Source of the DNA: Microbulbifer sp. YPW16
GTDB taxonomy: Bacteria > Pseudomonadota > Gammaproteobacteria > Pseudomonadales > Cellvibrionaceae
Length of the DNA stretch: 64,000 nt
Assembly (NCBI RefSeq): GCF_021290385.1
Contig: NZ_CP089928.1
Coordinates: forward strand, 1,906,501 to 1,970,500
Reading direction: 5' to 3'
Below are positions 44,201 to 53,607 of the stretch, piece after piece (position 1 is the stretch's first letter; each line of letters starts with the position of its first letter). The notes under the pieces were generated by a model. That model ran no database searches and had not been told where the DNA came from. It saw nothing but the letters and a program-made list of their open reading frames with translations. The translations under genes were made by a program, and so were the position numbers.

Positions 44201-45082
44201 ATGCCACTGTTGATTTTCGTCACCCTCCTCTGGGCCTTTTCCTTCAGCCTGATCGGCGTTTACCTGGCCGGGTCCGTGGACAGCTATTTTGCCGTATTCA
44301 CTCGCGTGTTGCTGGCCGCACTGCTGTTCCTGCCGCTGCTACGCTGGCGCGCCTGCAGTCCCCGCACCGCCCTGGCACTGATGGCCATCGGTGCCGTGCA
44401 GCTGGGCATCATGTACCTGTTTTACTACCAGTCGTTCCTGCTACTCAGCGTGCCGGAAGTGCTGCTGTTCACCATCTTCACGCCGGTGTACATCGCCCTG
44501 CTGTACGACCTGCTGGAGTGGCGCTTCTCCCCCTGGAACCTGCTGGTTGCCCTGCTCGCCGTGGCCGGGGCCGCGGTGATTCGCTGGGGCCGGCCGCATG
44601 GGGACTTCTGGCTGGGGTTCCTGGTGGTCCAGGGTGCCAACCTCTGCTTTGCCCTGGGCCAGGTGGCCTACAAGCAGTTTATGCAACAATTCACACAGCG
44701 GGGACCGGCCCTGCCGGGCCGGCAGGTCTTTGCCTGGTTTTACCTGGGTGCCCTGCTGGTGGTGACCGCCGCCTGGCTGGTGCTGGGGGAGCCGGCCTAC
44801 CCCCGCAGCGGCCTGCAGTGGGGCATCCTGGTATGGCTCGGGCTGGTGGCCTCGGGGCTGGGCTACTTCCTCTGGAACAAAGGCGCGACACAGGTTTCAG
44901 CTGGCACCCTGGCGGCGATGAATAATGCCCTGATCCCGGCAGGCCTGCTGGTGAATCTGTTAATCTGGAACCGTGATGCGGACCTCCCCCGGCTGGCGCT
45001 GGGCGGCAGTATCATCGTCGGTGCGGTCGCACTCAATGAATGGCGGCAACGGCGCAGCGGGTCGCCGGTGCCAGCGCGCTAG
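44201..45082 (+). CDS. EamA/DMT-superfamily transporter
   Basis: This 293-residue inner membrane protein has about ten hydrophobic helices in the two EamA repeats. The first repeat carries TLLWAFSFSLIGVYLAGSVDSY and the second LGYFLWNKGATQVSAGTLAAMNN, both typical of drug/metabolite transporters; the conserved LWNKG signature is clear. The start is the ATG at 44201. It lies 27 bp before argE. The substrate, possibly an amino acid or related metabolite, cannot be stated from sequence. Confidence 0.9.
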   Translation: MPLLIFVTLLWAFSFSLIGVYLAGSVDSYFAVFTRVLLAALLFLPLLRWRACSPRTALALMAIGAVQLGIMYLFYYQSFLLLSVPEVLLFTIFTPVYIALLYDLLEWRFSPWNLLVALLAVAGAAVIRWGRPHGDFWLGFLVVQGANLCFALGQVAYKQFMQQFTQRGPALPGRQVFAWFYLGALLVVTAAWLVLGEPAYPRSGLQWGILVWLGLVASGLGYFLWNKGATQVSAGTLAAMNNALIPAGLLVNLLIWNRDADLPRLALGGSIIVGAVALNEWRQRRSGSPVPAR

Positions 45083-45109
45083 CGCCCAGACACATCCAGG
45101 AGCAGGGTT

Positions 45110-46270
45110 ATGGACAACGCGGTACCGGATATCAGGCAGCAATTGCAGCAGCTGGTGGCCATCCCCAGTGTCAGCGCCACAAACCCAAAGCTGGATATGG
45201 GCAACCGCGCGGTGGTGGAACTGCTGGGCGAGTGGCTTGAGGCGCTGGGCTTTGCGGTGGAACTGATGCCACTGCCCGGCCAGCCGCACAAGGCCAACAT
45301 GATCGCCACTCTCAGCAGCGGGGGCCCTGCGGACGGCGGGCTGGTGCTGGCCGGGCATACCGACACGGTCCCCTACGACGAGGGCCGCTGGCAGTCCGAC
45401 CCGTTCAAGCTGGAAGAGCGGGACAACCGCTGGTACGGCCTCGGCAGTACCGATATGAAAGGCTTTTTCCCGCTGGCCATCGAGGCCGCCCGGGCCATTG
45501 CCGGCAGCCCCCTGAAGCAGCCGCTGACCATCCTCGCCACGGCTGACGAGGAAACCTCCATGGCCGGCGCGCGGGCGCTGGTTGACGCCGGGCGGCCACG
45601 CGCACGCTTCGCCGTGGTGGGTGAGCCCACCGGGCTCAGGCCGGTGCGCATGCACAAGGGCATGATGATGGAGGCCGTGCGGATCACCGGGCAGGCCGGG
45701 CACTCCTCTGACCCGTCACTGGGCGCCAGCGCGCTGGAGGCAATGCATGGCGCGATCGGGGAACTGCTGTCGCTGCGGTCAGAGTGGCAGCAGCGCTATA
45801 ACAATCCCGGCTTCGCCGTCCCCGTGCCCACCATGAACCTGGGCTGCATCCACGGTGGCGATAACCCCAACCGCATATGCGGCTTTACCGAGCTGCAATT
45901 CGATATACGCCCCCTGCCCGGCATGGCACTGGACGACCTGCGCAGCGAGTTACAGCAACGGCTGGCCGCATCAGTGCACGGGGAACGGCTGCACCTGGAT
46001 TACGGCCCGTTGTTTGCCGGGGTAGAGGCCTTTGAACAACCGGCCACGTCGGAACTGGTGGCAGCGGCAGAGAAGCTCACCGGCCACAGTGCCGAGAGCG
46101 TGGCCTTTGCCACCGAGGCGCCATTTTTCCGCGAAATGGGCATGGACACCATCGTGCTGGGCCCGGGCGATATCGACCAGGCCCACCAGCCGGATGAGTA
46201 CCTGGGCCTCGACCGTATCGAGCCGATGCTGGATGTGCTGCGCGGACTGATCGCCAGGTTCTGCCTGTGA
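45110..46270 (+). CDS. argE: Acetylornithine deacetylase
   Basis: ArgE removes the acetyl group from N-acetylornithine in arginine synthesis. The 386-residue M20-family protein has the metal-binding set in order: VLAGHTDTVPYDEG (His, Asp), GLGSTDMKGFFPLAIE (Asp), ATADEETSMAGAR (catalytic Glu pair), VVGEPTGLRPVRMHKG (Asp/Glu region) and a C-terminal His in GPGDIDQAHQPDEY. Ends and length match ArgE rather than the related DapE. It is directly upstream of argA, the first enzyme of the pathway, with 61 bp between, and follows an EamA transporter. Confidence 0.95.
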   Translation: MDNAVPDIRQQLQQLVAIPSVSATNPKLDMGNRAVVELLGEWLEALGFAVELMPLPGQPHKANMIATLSSGGPADGGLVLAGHTDTVPYDEGRWQSDPFKLEERDNRWYGLGSTDMKGFFPLAIEAARAIAGSPLKQPLTILATADEETSMAGARALVDAGRPRARFAVVGEPTGLRPVRMHKGMMMEAVRITGQAGHSSDPSLGASALEAMHGAIGELLSLRSEWQQRYNNPGFAVPVPTMNLGCIHGGDNPNRICGFTELQFDIRPLPGMALDDLRSELQQRLAASVHGERLHLDYGPLFAGVEAFEQPATSELVAAAEKLTGHSAESVAFATEAPFFREMGMDTIVLGPGDIDQAHQPDEYLGLDRIEPMLDVLRGLIARFCL

Positions 46271-46331
46271 TTAGGCGGCCGGAATTGCGGTATATTGCGC
46301 CTGAATCCCGGGAATACACGGAAGTCTGCTC

Positions 46332-47645
46332 GTGAGTGCCAACAACGCCTCTCTCAACTGGTTTCGCCACGCCGCGCCCTACATCAACGACCTGCGCGAA
46401 CGCACCCTGGTCATCGCCATTCCCGGCGATGCCCTGGAGCACGGCAATTTCCGCAACCTGGTGCATGACCTGGCACTGCTGGCCAGCCTCGGCATCCGCC
46501 TGGTGGTGGTGCACGGGGCGCGCCCCCAGATCAATCGCGCCCTGGCCGAGCGCGGCATCGATAACCAGTTCCACGCCAACGCCCGGGTGACCGACCGGGA
46601 AACACTCGAGGTCATCAAGGCCGCGGTGGGCAAACTGCGATTCGATATCGAGGCGGCTTTCAGCCAGGGCCTGCCGGATTCGCCCATGGCCCGTTCATCC
46701 CTGAAGGTGATTTCCGGCAACCTGGTGACAGCCCGCCCGATCGGCGTGCTCGACGGCGTCGACCTGCGCTGGACCGGGCAGGTGCGGCGGATGGAGGTCA
46801 ACACCATCAACAGTGCGCTGGAACAGGGCGCGCTGGTGCTCCTGTCGCCGCTGGGAACCTCGCTCACCGGCGAGCTGTTCAATCTCAATTTCCTCGACCT
46901 TGCGGCGGAGGCGGCCCGCGCCCTGCAGGCGGAGAAGCTGGTATTGTTTCGCGAGGAGCCGCAATTGCTCGTGGACGGCGAGCCGGTACGCGAACTCAGT
47001 ATCCTGCAGGCGGAACAGTCGGTGACCCAGACCGACAGTGAGTCCCTGCGCTGTGCCATCAGTGCCTGCAATGCCGGTACTCCCCGTACCCACCTGCTCA
47101 GCTATACCGACGACGGCGCCCTGGTGCAGGAGCTGTTCCGCCGCGAGGGCACAGGCACCATGATCTACCGCGACAGCTACGAGGTGATCCGCCGCGCGCG
47201 CATCACCGACGTGGGCGGTATCCTCGGGCTGATCCGCCCACTGGAAAAGCAGGGCATCCTGGTGCGCCGCTCGCGGGAAAAACTGGAGGCGGAAATCGAT
47301 CACTTCACGCTGGTGGAAGTGGACGGTACCGCCGTGGCCTGTGCCGCCCTGTACCCGATCCAGGACGACGAAGGCAATACGCTGGCGGCCGAGCTGGCCT
47401 GCGTGGCCATCCACCCGGAGTTCCGTGGCGGTGGCCGTGGCGCCAAGCTGTTGCACCACCTGGAGCGGCAGGCACGGGCACTGGACATCCCCGAGCTATA
47501 CGTGCTCACCACGCAGGCGGAGCACTGGTTTATCGAGCAGGGCTTCCGCCAGGTGGCGGTGGGCGACCTGCCCGCGCCCAGGCAGTCCCTTTACAACATC
47601 CAGCGGAATTCCCGTGTACTGCGCAAGGGGCTCACCGCGCAATAA
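46332..47645 (+). CDS. argA: N-acetylglutamate synthase
   Basis: ArgA starts arginine synthesis by acetylating glutamate. The 437 residues contain an N-terminal amino-acid-kinase-like regulatory domain (LVVVHGARPQINRALAERGI, VISGNLVTARPIGVLDG, LLSPLGTSLTGELFNL) that carries arginine feedback inhibition, and a C-terminal GNAT acetyltransferase (ACVAIHPEFRGGGRGAKLLHHLE, YVLTTQAEHWFIEQGF). The start codon is GTG at 46332. The pairing with argE upstream is common in gammaproteobacteria. Confidence 0.95.
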   Translation: MSANNASLNWFRHAAPYINDLRERTLVIAIPGDALEHGNFRNLVHDLALLASLGIRLVVVHGARPQINRALAERGIDNQFHANARVTDRETLEVIKAAVGKLRFDIEAAFSQGLPDSPMARSSLKVISGNLVTARPIGVLDGVDLRWTGQVRRMEVNTINSALEQGALVLLSPLGTSLTGELFNLNFLDLAAEAARALQAEKLVLFREEPQLLVDGEPVRELSILQAEQSVTQTDSESLRCAISACNAGTPRTHLLSYTDDGALVQELFRREGTGTMIYRDSYEVIRRARITDVGGILGLIRPLEKQGILVRRSREKLEAEIDHFTLVEVDGTAVACAALYPIQDDEGNTLAAELACVAIHPEFRGGGRGAKLLHHLERQARALDIPELYVLTTQAEHWFIEQGFRQVAVGDLPAPRQSLYNIQRNSRVLRKGLTAQ

Positions 47646-47675
47646 ACTCAGTCTCGGCCCGATCGCAGCGAAATA

Positions 47676-47694
47676 ACCATCCTAGCAGGATGGT
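47676..47694. promoter_or_regulatory. Perfect palindrome between argA and ilvD
   Basis: An eight-base inverted repeat (accatcct/aggatggt) with a three-base spacer lies 31 bp after the argA stop and about 94 bp before the ilvD start. There is no T-run, so it is not an ordinary intrinsic terminator; it could be an operator or a stem-loop in the ilvD leader. Which regulator would bind it is not known. Confidence 0.4.
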
Positions 47695-47787
47695 GAATTG
47701 CCAGCAGCCGGGGAAAACCATCCCGAATCAGGCTGTTTTTTGTTAAGCTGTCGCTCCATTTACCGCAGGACAGCCGGACCCAGATTT

Positions 47788-49623
47788 ATGCCAGAATACC
47801 GCTCCCGCACCACTACGGCCGGCCGCAATATGGCCGGTGCCCGGGCCCTGTGGCGTGCCACGGGCATGAAGGACGACGATTTCCAGAAACCCATCATCGC
47901 TGTGGCGAACTCCTTCACCCAGTTCGTGCCCGGCCATGTCCACCTGAAGGACATGGGCCAGCTGGTGGCGCGTGAAATCGAGCGCGCCGGCGGCGTAGCC
48001 AAGGAGTTCAACACCATTGCCGTGGATGACGGCATCGCCATGGGCCACGACGGCATGCTCTACAGCCTGCCCAGCCGCGAAATCATTGCCGACTCGGTGG
48101 AATACATGGTCAATGCCCACTGTGCCGACGCACTGGTGTGCATTTCCAATTGCGACAAGATCACGCCCGGCATGCTGATGGCGGCGATGCGCCTCAATAT
48201 CCCGGTGATCTTCGTATCCGGGGGCCCCATGGAGGCGGGCAAGACCAAGCTGGCCGAGCACAAGCTCGACCTGGTGGACGCGATGGTGATTGCCGCCACC
48301 GACTCGGCCAGTGACGAGACCGTGGCCGAGTACGAGCGCTCCGCCTGCCCCACCTGCGGTTCCTGTTCCGGCATGTTCACGGCCAACTCCATGAACTGCC
48401 TGACCGAGGCCCTGGGGCTCTCCCTGCCCGGCAACGGTACGCTGCTGGCCACCCACGCGGATCGCGAGGAGCTGTTCCTGCGCGCCGGCCGCGAAATCGT
48501 GGCGCTGGCCAAGCGCTACTACGAGGGCGATGACGACCGGGCCCTGCCCCGCAGCATTGCCAACCGGGCGGCATTCGAGAACGCCATGGCACTGGATATC
48601 GCCATGGGCGGCTCCACCAATACCATCCTGCACCTGCTGGCGGCAGCCCAGGAGGGCGAGGTTGAGTTCGGGCTGGATGACATCGACAGGCTGTCACGAC
48701 AAATCCCCCAGCTGTGCAAGGTGGCCCCCAATACGCAGAAATACCACATCGAGGACGTGCACCGCGCTGGCGGGGTGATGGCCATCCTGGGGGAGCTTGA
48801 AGCCGCCGGGCTGATCGACGCATCGCTGCCCACCGTGCATTCCAGCTCCATGCGCGAGGCCCTCGATCGGTGGGACATCCGGCGCACCGACGATCCGAAG
48901 GTACATAAATTTTTCCGCGCGGGCCCCGCGGGCATACCCACCCAGACGGCATTCAGCCAGGACTGCCGCTGGAACAACCTGGACGGCGACCGCACCCACG
49001 GCTGCATCCGCTCGGTGGAAAGTGCCTACTCCGCCGAGGGCGGGCTGGCGGTGCTGTTTGGCAACCTTGCCCCCAATGGCTGTGTGGTGAAAACCTCCGG
49101 GGTGGAAGAATCCCTGTGGCAGTTCGAGGGCCCGGCCCATATTGTCGAAAGCCAGGAAGCCGCCGTGGCGGATATCCTCGAGGGGCGGGTAACCGAAGGG
49201 AAAGCGGTGATCGTGCGCTATGAGGGCCCCAAGGGCGGCCCCGGGATGCAGGAAATGCTCTACCCAACCAGCTACCTGAAGTCCCGTGGGCTGGGCAAGT
49301 CCTGTGCCCTCATCACCGACGGGCGCTTTTCCGGCGGCACCTCGGGCCTGTCGATCGGCCATGTATCACCGGAGGCTGCCGCGGGCGGCAATATTGCCCT
49401 GGTGCAGGACGGCGACCCCATCCGCATCGACATCCCGGCGCGGACGATTGAAATCGCCATCAGCGACGAGGAGCTCGGCAAGCGGCGCACGGCCATGAAG
49501 GCCCGCGGCAAGGACGCGTGGCAACCAGTGGAACAGCGACCGCGCAAGGTCAGCCGGGCACTGAAAGCCTACGCCCTGCTGGCCACCAGCGCCGACCGGG
49601 GCGCGGTTCGCGAGATCGACTGA
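47788..49623 (+). CDS. ilvD: Dihydroxy-acid dehydratase
   Basis: IlvD dehydrates dihydroxy acids in valine and isoleucine synthesis using an Fe-S cluster. The 611 residues begin at the ATG at 47788 ([20 protein letters not shown]); the frame from 47698 adds 30 residues that do not fit the family. Cluster ligands and neighbouring motifs are [19 protein letters not shown] and [19 protein letters not shown]; the C-terminal [16 protein letters not shown] block closes the fold. ilvD lies between argA and a TonB gene with which it converges. It is close to folA-thyA-lgt as in Pseudomonas. Confidence 0.96.
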   Translation: MPEYRSRTTTAGRNMAGARALWRATGMKDDDFQKPIIAVANSFTQFVPGHVHLKDMGQLVAREIERAGGVAKEFNTIAVDDGIAMGHDGMLYSLPSREIIADSVEYMVNAHCADALVCISNCDKITPGMLMAAMRLNIPVIFVSGGPMEAGKTKLAEHKLDLVDAMVIAATDSASDETVAEYERSACPTCGSCSGMFTANSMNCLTEALGLSLPGNGTLLATHADREELFLRAGREIVALAKRYYEGDDDRALPRSIANRAAFENAMALDIAMGGSTNTILHLLAAAQEGEVEFGLDDIDRLSRQIPQLCKVAPNTQKYHIEDVHRAGGVMAILGELEAAGLIDASLPTVHSSSMREALDRWDIRRTDDPKVHKFFRAGPAGIPTQTAFSQDCRWNNLDGDRTHGCIRSVESAYSAEGGLAVLFGNLAPNGCVVKTSGVEESLWQFEGPAHIVESQEAAVADILEGRVTEGKAVIVRYEGPKGGPGMQEMLYPTSYLKSRGLGKSCALITDGRFSGGTSGLSIGHVSPEAAAGGNIALVQDGDPIRIDIPARTIEIAISDEELGKRRTAMKARGKDAWQPVEQRPRKVSRALKAYALLATSADRGAVREID

Positions 49624-49647
49624 CACCTCCGGCCAGCAGGCAGCTAG

Positions 49648-49670
49648 CGGGGGCGGGCATTCCGCCCCCG
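49648..49670. terminator. GC-rich hairpin between ilvD and tonB
   Basis: A cgggggcgg/ccgcccccg stem, perfect over eight to nine base pairs with a five-base loop, sits in the 73-bp gap between the convergent genes. The U-tract is poor, so the assignment as a two-way terminator is moderate. Confidence 0.5.
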
Positions 49671-49696
49671 GCAGCTTGCCATTAGCGGGCCTAACG

Positions 49697-50347
49697 CTAC
49701 TCCGCCAGCCTGAAGGAAATCCGGTTGCGCACCCCGTGGCGCCGGACGGGCTTGCCATCGTCCATCTGTGGCTGGTACTTGAACCGGCTTACTGCACTCA
49801 GCGCCGCCCTGTTGAACACACGCGTCTCGTTGCCGGCACTGTCATAACCAGCCACCACCTGCGGTGAGAGCACACTGCCGGTTTCACTGATGGTGAACTC
49901 CACCACTACATAACCCTCAAGCCCGCGCCGCAGTGCTGCCGACGGGTAGCGGGGCGCCGGCTTGAAGACCGGTACCGGATCTCGGTTAACCACAACCGGG
50001 CCCTGTCGCTTCACGGTCGGTCCCGGGGGTGCCATTACCGTGGTCAGCTTGGTCGGATCAACCTCACGATTTACCTCGGTTACAGGCGGCTGGGCGGGCG
50101 GGGTCACCGGCCTTTCCGGCACTGGCTCCCTGTGGACCGTGGGACGGGTATCCGGAATATGGATGGGTTTTATCTGGATCGGGTCGGGCCCCACAGGCTC
50201 CTCATAGTTCGTGGCCACCAGCCGGCTCATCACCAGCAGCAGTAGCAATGTGACCAGGGCGGCGGGAGCCAGGCTTCGCACGGATCCGGCAAATCCTGGT
50301 AGGGCGGGATTGAGAACAGGGGTATTGACTGAACAAGCTCTATCCAT
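49697..50347 (-). CDS. TonB-family energy transducer
   Basis: This 216-residue inner-membrane-anchored protein starts at the ATG at 50347, which follows a strong aaggag; the longer frame from 50389 is less likely. It has one N-terminal transmembrane helix (AALVTLLLLLVMSRLV), a proline-rich periplasmic linker (about residues 50-125, many P, E and V) and the C-terminal TonB domain with YPSAALRRGLEGYVVVEFTI and the AVSRFKYQPQMDDGKPV motif. The lone gene is separated from the main operon by a terminator and has its own -35/-10. It probably transmits proton-motive force from ExbB/ExbD to outer membrane receptors. Confidence 0.92.
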   Translation of the reverse strand: MDRACSVNTPVLNPALPGFAGSVRSLAPAALVTLLLLLVMSRLVATNYEEPVGPDPIQIKPIHIPDTRPTVHREPVPERPVTPPAQPPVTEVNREVDPTKLTTVMAPPGPTVKRQGPVVVNRDPVPVFKPAPRYPSAALRRGLEGYVVVEFTISETGSVLSPQVVAGYDSAGNETRVFNRAALSAVSRFKYQPQMDDGKPVRRHGVRNRISFRLAE

Positions 50348-50427
50348 AACACCACTCCTTATTATTCTGGTGTCGATCTTGGCCGGCACTCCGGCCGGGT
50401 CTGGAAAAGCTGATCAGCTATGTACAC

Positions 50428-50455
50428 TTATAGCTTATCTGGTCACAAATGCAAA
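50428..50455 (-). promoter_or_regulatory. Predicted sigma-70 promoter for solo tonB
   Basis: On the minus strand TTGCAT (50450-50455) and TATAAG (50428-50433) are separated by 16 bp, a good -35/-10 pair. Transcription would start near 50421, about 74 bases before the tonB ATG. AT-rich sequence next to and upstream of the -35 element could hold an iron-dependent operator, but no clear Fur box was confirmed. Confidence 0.55.
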
Positions 50456-50506
50456 CTATTCTTAATCGCGAAGGATGGGCGCGGGGGATGCTCTTTATCC
50501 CGGGCA

Positions 50507-50538
50507 TAAAAAAAGCCGCACATTGCTGTGCGGCTTTT
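50507..50538 (-). terminator. Intrinsic terminator of TonB-system operon
   Basis: On the minus strand the stem aaaagccgcaca/tgtgcggctttt (12 bp, four-base loop) is followed by a T-run. It lies 21 bp downstream of the TPR gene stop and closes the seven-kilobase-scale operon that starts at the DUF3450 gene. Confidence 0.93.
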
Positions 50539-50558
50539 CAAGCGGCAGGACCGGCATA

Positions 50559-51896
50559 TCAGATCGCCAGTTGCTCCTCGCGCTTTTTCTCCTTCTCGAC
50601 AAAATCCATCCACTGTTCGGCGAACTTCTTGGATCGATCGTCTTTCAGGGCCTTCTTGAACTGCTCCAGCGCTGCGTCGTACTGCTTCAGGTTGGCGTTG
50701 GCCATCCCCAATACGATGTAGAGCTGGTCCGGACGCTTGACGTCACCCTTCGCCAGGGCGCGTTTGCCCATGGTGATGGCTTTCTCATTCTTGTCCAGGT
50801 CCAGGTAAATACCGGCCAGGCGAGAATAGAGATCACCCTTGTCGGACAGCTTGGCCGCACCTTCCAGCTCAGGAATAGACTTCTGCAGTTCCTGCGCCAT
50901 CTGGTAAGCCTGCGCCAGGGTTTCCAGGTTCTTGGAAGTGCGCTCGATCTTTTTCTCGTCGAGGCCCTTCTTGATTACCTTGGCCCCTTTGTAAGGCATC
51001 TCGTGTCCCATAAAGAGATAAGCCATGTTCAACAGCTCTTTCTCTTTCTGCAGGGCACCGGCGATATAGGCCGCTTCCATCATGTGAAGCTGGTCTTTCT
51101 CACGCTTCAGCTCACCGTACATACCTGCCAGCTGCTTGTAGTAGTCAGCTTTGGGGTAGTGCTTGACGAGCTTTTCCAGGATGCTGGTGACCTTCTTGTA
51201 GTCGTTCTTCTCGAAGTAGAGGAAACGCTGCAGGCTCAGCCAGTTCTCCTTCGGAATCTTGCCTTCCTTCTCATACATGGACACCGCACGATTGATGTCC
51301 TGCAGGGCCTTGGCCTCGTCACCTTTCTGGTAGTACACCTGGCCACGCATCGCGTAGTCTTCGGCACCAACCTTTTCAGACGCCTTGAACCATTTGTTCA
51401 GGTAAGTCAGGGCGTTGTTGTAGTCCTCGGTGACAAAGTACAGCTGGGCGATGGTCTTGAGTGTGTTCAGCTCAACACCCACCGGGATGTTCTCCACCCC
51501 CTGGGCCAGTACTTTCTTATAGGCGTTGATGGCGTCGCGATAGCGCTCCATGCTGTAGTAGACAAAGCCGTAGAAGAAGTACATCTGCGCGGTTTCATAC
51601 GCATTGTACTTGCTCTTGCCGGCTTCCATCTCGCGCAGCGCCGCCATGGCAGCATTCCAGTCCTGCGCGTCAGCAGCTTCCTGCACCTTGCCCAGCTTCT
51701 TGAACACGTTTTCCCGCATCGCCGGGACCTTACGTGTCTTCTGCTCGCTCTGCGCCTCGGCCTGTGCGAAGGGCGCGGATACGCCCATTGCCTCAAGCAC
51801 GGTCACGCTCACCGCGGGTGCCATTACCAGGGGCAGCGCCACGGACGTGCGCAAGACGAACTTGGACAAACCTTTCGTCATGGTCGTCAACTTCAT
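50559..51896 (-). CDS. TPR protein of the TonB-ExbBD system
   Basis: This 445-residue protein has an N-terminal signal peptide (KFVLRTSVALPLVMAPAVSVTV, cleaved near AFAQA-like APFAQAEA), so it is periplasmic. The rest is TPR helices: YFFYGFVYYSMERYRDAINAY, TIAQLYFVTEDYNNALTYLNKWF, YAMRGQVYYQKGDEAKALQDI, LAGMYGELKREKDQLHMM, and at the end VLGMANANLKQYDAALEQFKKAL. It is the last gene of the operon, 11 bp after TonB. TPR proteins in this location in related bacteria accompany the TtpC-type TonB2 systems and probably help coordinate TonB with receptors. Confidence 0.9.
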   Translation of the reverse strand: MKLTTMTKGLSKFVLRTSVALPLVMAPAVSVTVLEAMGVSAPFAQAEAQSEQKTRKVPAMRENVFKKLGKVQEAADAQDWNAAMAALREMEAGKSKYNAYETAQMYFFYGFVYYSMERYRDAINAYKKVLAQGVENIPVGVELNTLKTIAQLYFVTEDYNNALTYLNKWFKASEKVGAEDYAMRGQVYYQKGDEAKALQDINRAVSMYEKEGKIPKENWLSLQRFLYFEKNDYKKVTSILEKLVKHYPKADYYKQLAGMYGELKREKDQLHMMEAAYIAGALQKEKELLNMAYLFMGHEMPYKGAKVIKKGLDEKKIERTSKNLETLAQAYQMAQELQKSIPELEGAAKLSDKGDLYSRLAGIYLDLDKNEKAITMGKRALAKGDVKRPDQLYIVLGMANANLKQYDAALEQFKKALKDDRSKKFAEQWMDFVEKEKKREEQLAI

Positions 51897-51907
51897 AGTG
51901 CTTCCCC

Positions 51908-52531
51908 TTAGTTACTGGCCATGTTAAAGCTGATCTTGGTGCGCACACCCGGCACTTCGATCGGCTCACCATCGACCACACGCGGCTTGTACTTGTACTT
52001 CAGCGCCGACTTCACCGCTGCACGGTTGAAGATCGTGGTGGGGTTGCCATCCGCAGTGAAGGCTTCAACCACTCGCGCATCCCGTACAGAGCCGTTTTTG
52101 GTCACGGTGTACTCGACGATTGCGTAGCCCTCGATACCACGCTGCAGGGCGCGACGCGGGTACTGGGGAGCAACCTTCACGATCGGCAGGTAGTCACCCT
52201 CACTGGCAAAGCCGCCGATACCGCCTACTTTCAGGTCTGCACTCGCACTCGGCGCTGACATGTTGAGGGCGTTATCCATATTGGGATCGTCGAACTCAGG
52301 CTCCGGCATTTCCGGCGGCGGGGTCTCCGGCTCGTCGGGCTTGTCCGGTTTACTGGTGTCGTACTTGGTTTCGATCTTCTGTTCCGGCATCACGACGTCA
52401 GCAACCTTGATCTGCTCCTCCTCTTCGGGAGAGCCCAGGTTTGCCTCAATCAGCGCATGCATGGTGAAGATCAGGCCAAAGGTGGTGGCTACCGCCAGCG
52501 CACCCGCCCCTAATAATCTTACCGGGTTCAT
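51908..52531 (-). CDS. TonB-family energy transducer (operon member)
   Basis: This 207-residue protein has an N-terminal membrane anchor (LLGAGALAVATTFGLIFTMHAL), an acidic, proline-rich linker (DKPDEPETPPPEMPEPEFDD at about residues 64-83), and a C-terminal TonB domain (VKVAPQYPRRALQRGIEGYA, FNRAAVKSALKYKYKPRVV). It is the short TonB2-type transducer. Six bases separate it from exbD and 11 from the TPR gene. The start is the ATG at 52531. It should transmit proton-motive force from the ExbB/ExbD motor to outer membrane transporters. Confidence 0.94.
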   Translation of the reverse strand: MNPVRLLGAGALAVATTFGLIFTMHALIEANLGSPEEEEQIKVADVVMPEQKIETKYDTSKPDKPDEPETPPPEMPEPEFDDPNMDNALNMSAPSASADLKVGGIGGFASEGDYLPIVKVAPQYPRRALQRGIEGYAIVEYTVTKNGSVRDARVVEAFTADGNPTTIFNRAAVKSALKYKYKPRVVDGEPIEVPGVRTKISFNMASN

Positions 52532-52537
52532 AAGCTG

Positions 52538-52939
52538 TTAACTCTTTTCTGTCGCGACCGAAACTTTCTCAATACCGATTTTCCTGGCTGCATCGGCAAT
52601 CAGGGCAATCTTCTCGATACTGGCCTTCTTATCGGGCTGAATCACCAACCACCCCTTGGGGTTTTCCGCGTAGAGTCGCTCGAGGGTGACTTTCACCATG
52701 CGATCGTCTACTTCTTCCTTGGCAATCCAGATCTCATCGTTCTCGTTGATCGCAACCAGAATAGAGGCGGCTTTGAGTTCAGCGGTTGTCGCTTCCGGCT
52801 TGACCACTTCTTCACCCGGCTCCTTGATAAAGGTCGCGGTGACGATAAAGAAGATCAGCATGATGAACACCACGTCCAACATGGGCGTGAGGTCGATCGC
52901 GCCCTGTTCTTCCTGGGCCGTATTTTGTTTTCTGCTCAT
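52538..52939 (-). CDS. exbD: ExbD-type biopolymer transport protein
   Basis: This 133-residue protein has one N-terminal transmembrane helix with the essential Asp of ExbD/TolR (DLTPMLDVVFIMLIFFIVTATF) and a periplasmic domain (ASILVAINENDEIWIAKEEV, WLVIQPDKKASIEKI). The ATG at 52939 follows a gagagag; the frame from 52966 adds nine residues. It forms the proton channel with ExbB. It lies between tonB (six bases) and exbB (126 bases). Confidence 0.93.
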   Translation of the reverse strand: MSRKQNTAQEEQGAIDLTPMLDVVFIMLIFFIVTATFIKEPGEEVVKPEATTAELKAASILVAINENDEIWIAKEEVDDRMVKVTLERLYAENPKGWLVIQPDKKASIEKIALIADAARKIGIEKVSVATEKS

Positions 52940-53065
52940 AGCAACTCTCTCAGCGAACTTCCTCAACAGGGCCCCGCAGGGGCCCCGCGAGAGTTTCTGG
53001 CTTGGCTAAACCTTCACAGCAAATCACCGCACATATTGGCCAGGCTCTTTGCTAGTTGTGGTGCC

Positions 53066-53593
53066 TTAGTGATCCATCGTCAGATGGTCTTCAAGCAGCT
53101 GGGTTTCGCGCTCCGCCTTACGGGTGAGATAGGTATTGGCGAACACTCCGGACAGGGCAGTTACCATGCCTGCCATCGTCGGGATTGTCGCCATTGATAC
53201 ACCACTCGCCATCTGCTTGGCGTCGCCGCCGCCGGTGATCGCGAGGACCTCGAACACGTTGATCATGCCCCAGACCGTACCCAGCAGCCCGAACAGGGGC
53301 GCCAGGGATACACAGGCCTGGATCATGTCCATATTGCTCTTGATCTTCTCGGATACCCGGGAAATCAGCGCTTCGCGGATGCGATGGGCATTCCAGGATT
53401 TGCGCTCGGCACGCCCTTCCCACTGGTCCATCGCAGCCTGGACATCTCCCTTCAAGCTTTTGTTGAAGAAGAAGATGCGCTCGAAAATCAGCGTCCACAT
53501 AAAGAAGGTCAGGCCGGCGATCAGAAATAGTACTGGCCCGCCCGACGCCATAAAGGCGTTGACGGCGGCCCATGCGTCATACAATGCGTGCAT
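53066..53593 (-). CDS. exbB: ExbB/TolQ-type motor protein
   Basis: This 175-residue inner membrane protein has three transmembrane helices, a short N-terminal periplasmic part, and the MotA/TolQ/ExbB signature in the C-terminal half (SLAPLFGLLGTVWGMINVFEVLA, then SVSMATIPTMAGMVTALSGVFANTYL). The pore-lining Thr and Glu positions resemble ExbB. It sits 14 bp downstream of the long ExbB-like gene and 126 bp upstream of exbD. With ExbD it powers TonB. Confidence 0.93.
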   Translation of the reverse strand: MHALYDAWAAVNAFMASGGPVLFLIAGLTFFMWTLIFERIFFFNKSLKGDVQAAMDQWEGRAERKSWNAHRIREALISRVSEKIKSNMDMIQACVSLAPLFGLLGTVWGMINVFEVLAITGGGDAKQMASGVSMATIPTMAGMVTALSGVFANTYLTRKAERETQLLEDHLTMDH

Positions 53594-53607
53594 GTTGCCG
53601 CCTCCTC

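Noticed and set aside
50475-51911. 478-codon plus-strand open frame opposite the TPR gene
   Set aside because: The antisense translation is Leu/Val/Gln-rich without domains; the real gene is the periplasmic TPR protein on the minus strand.
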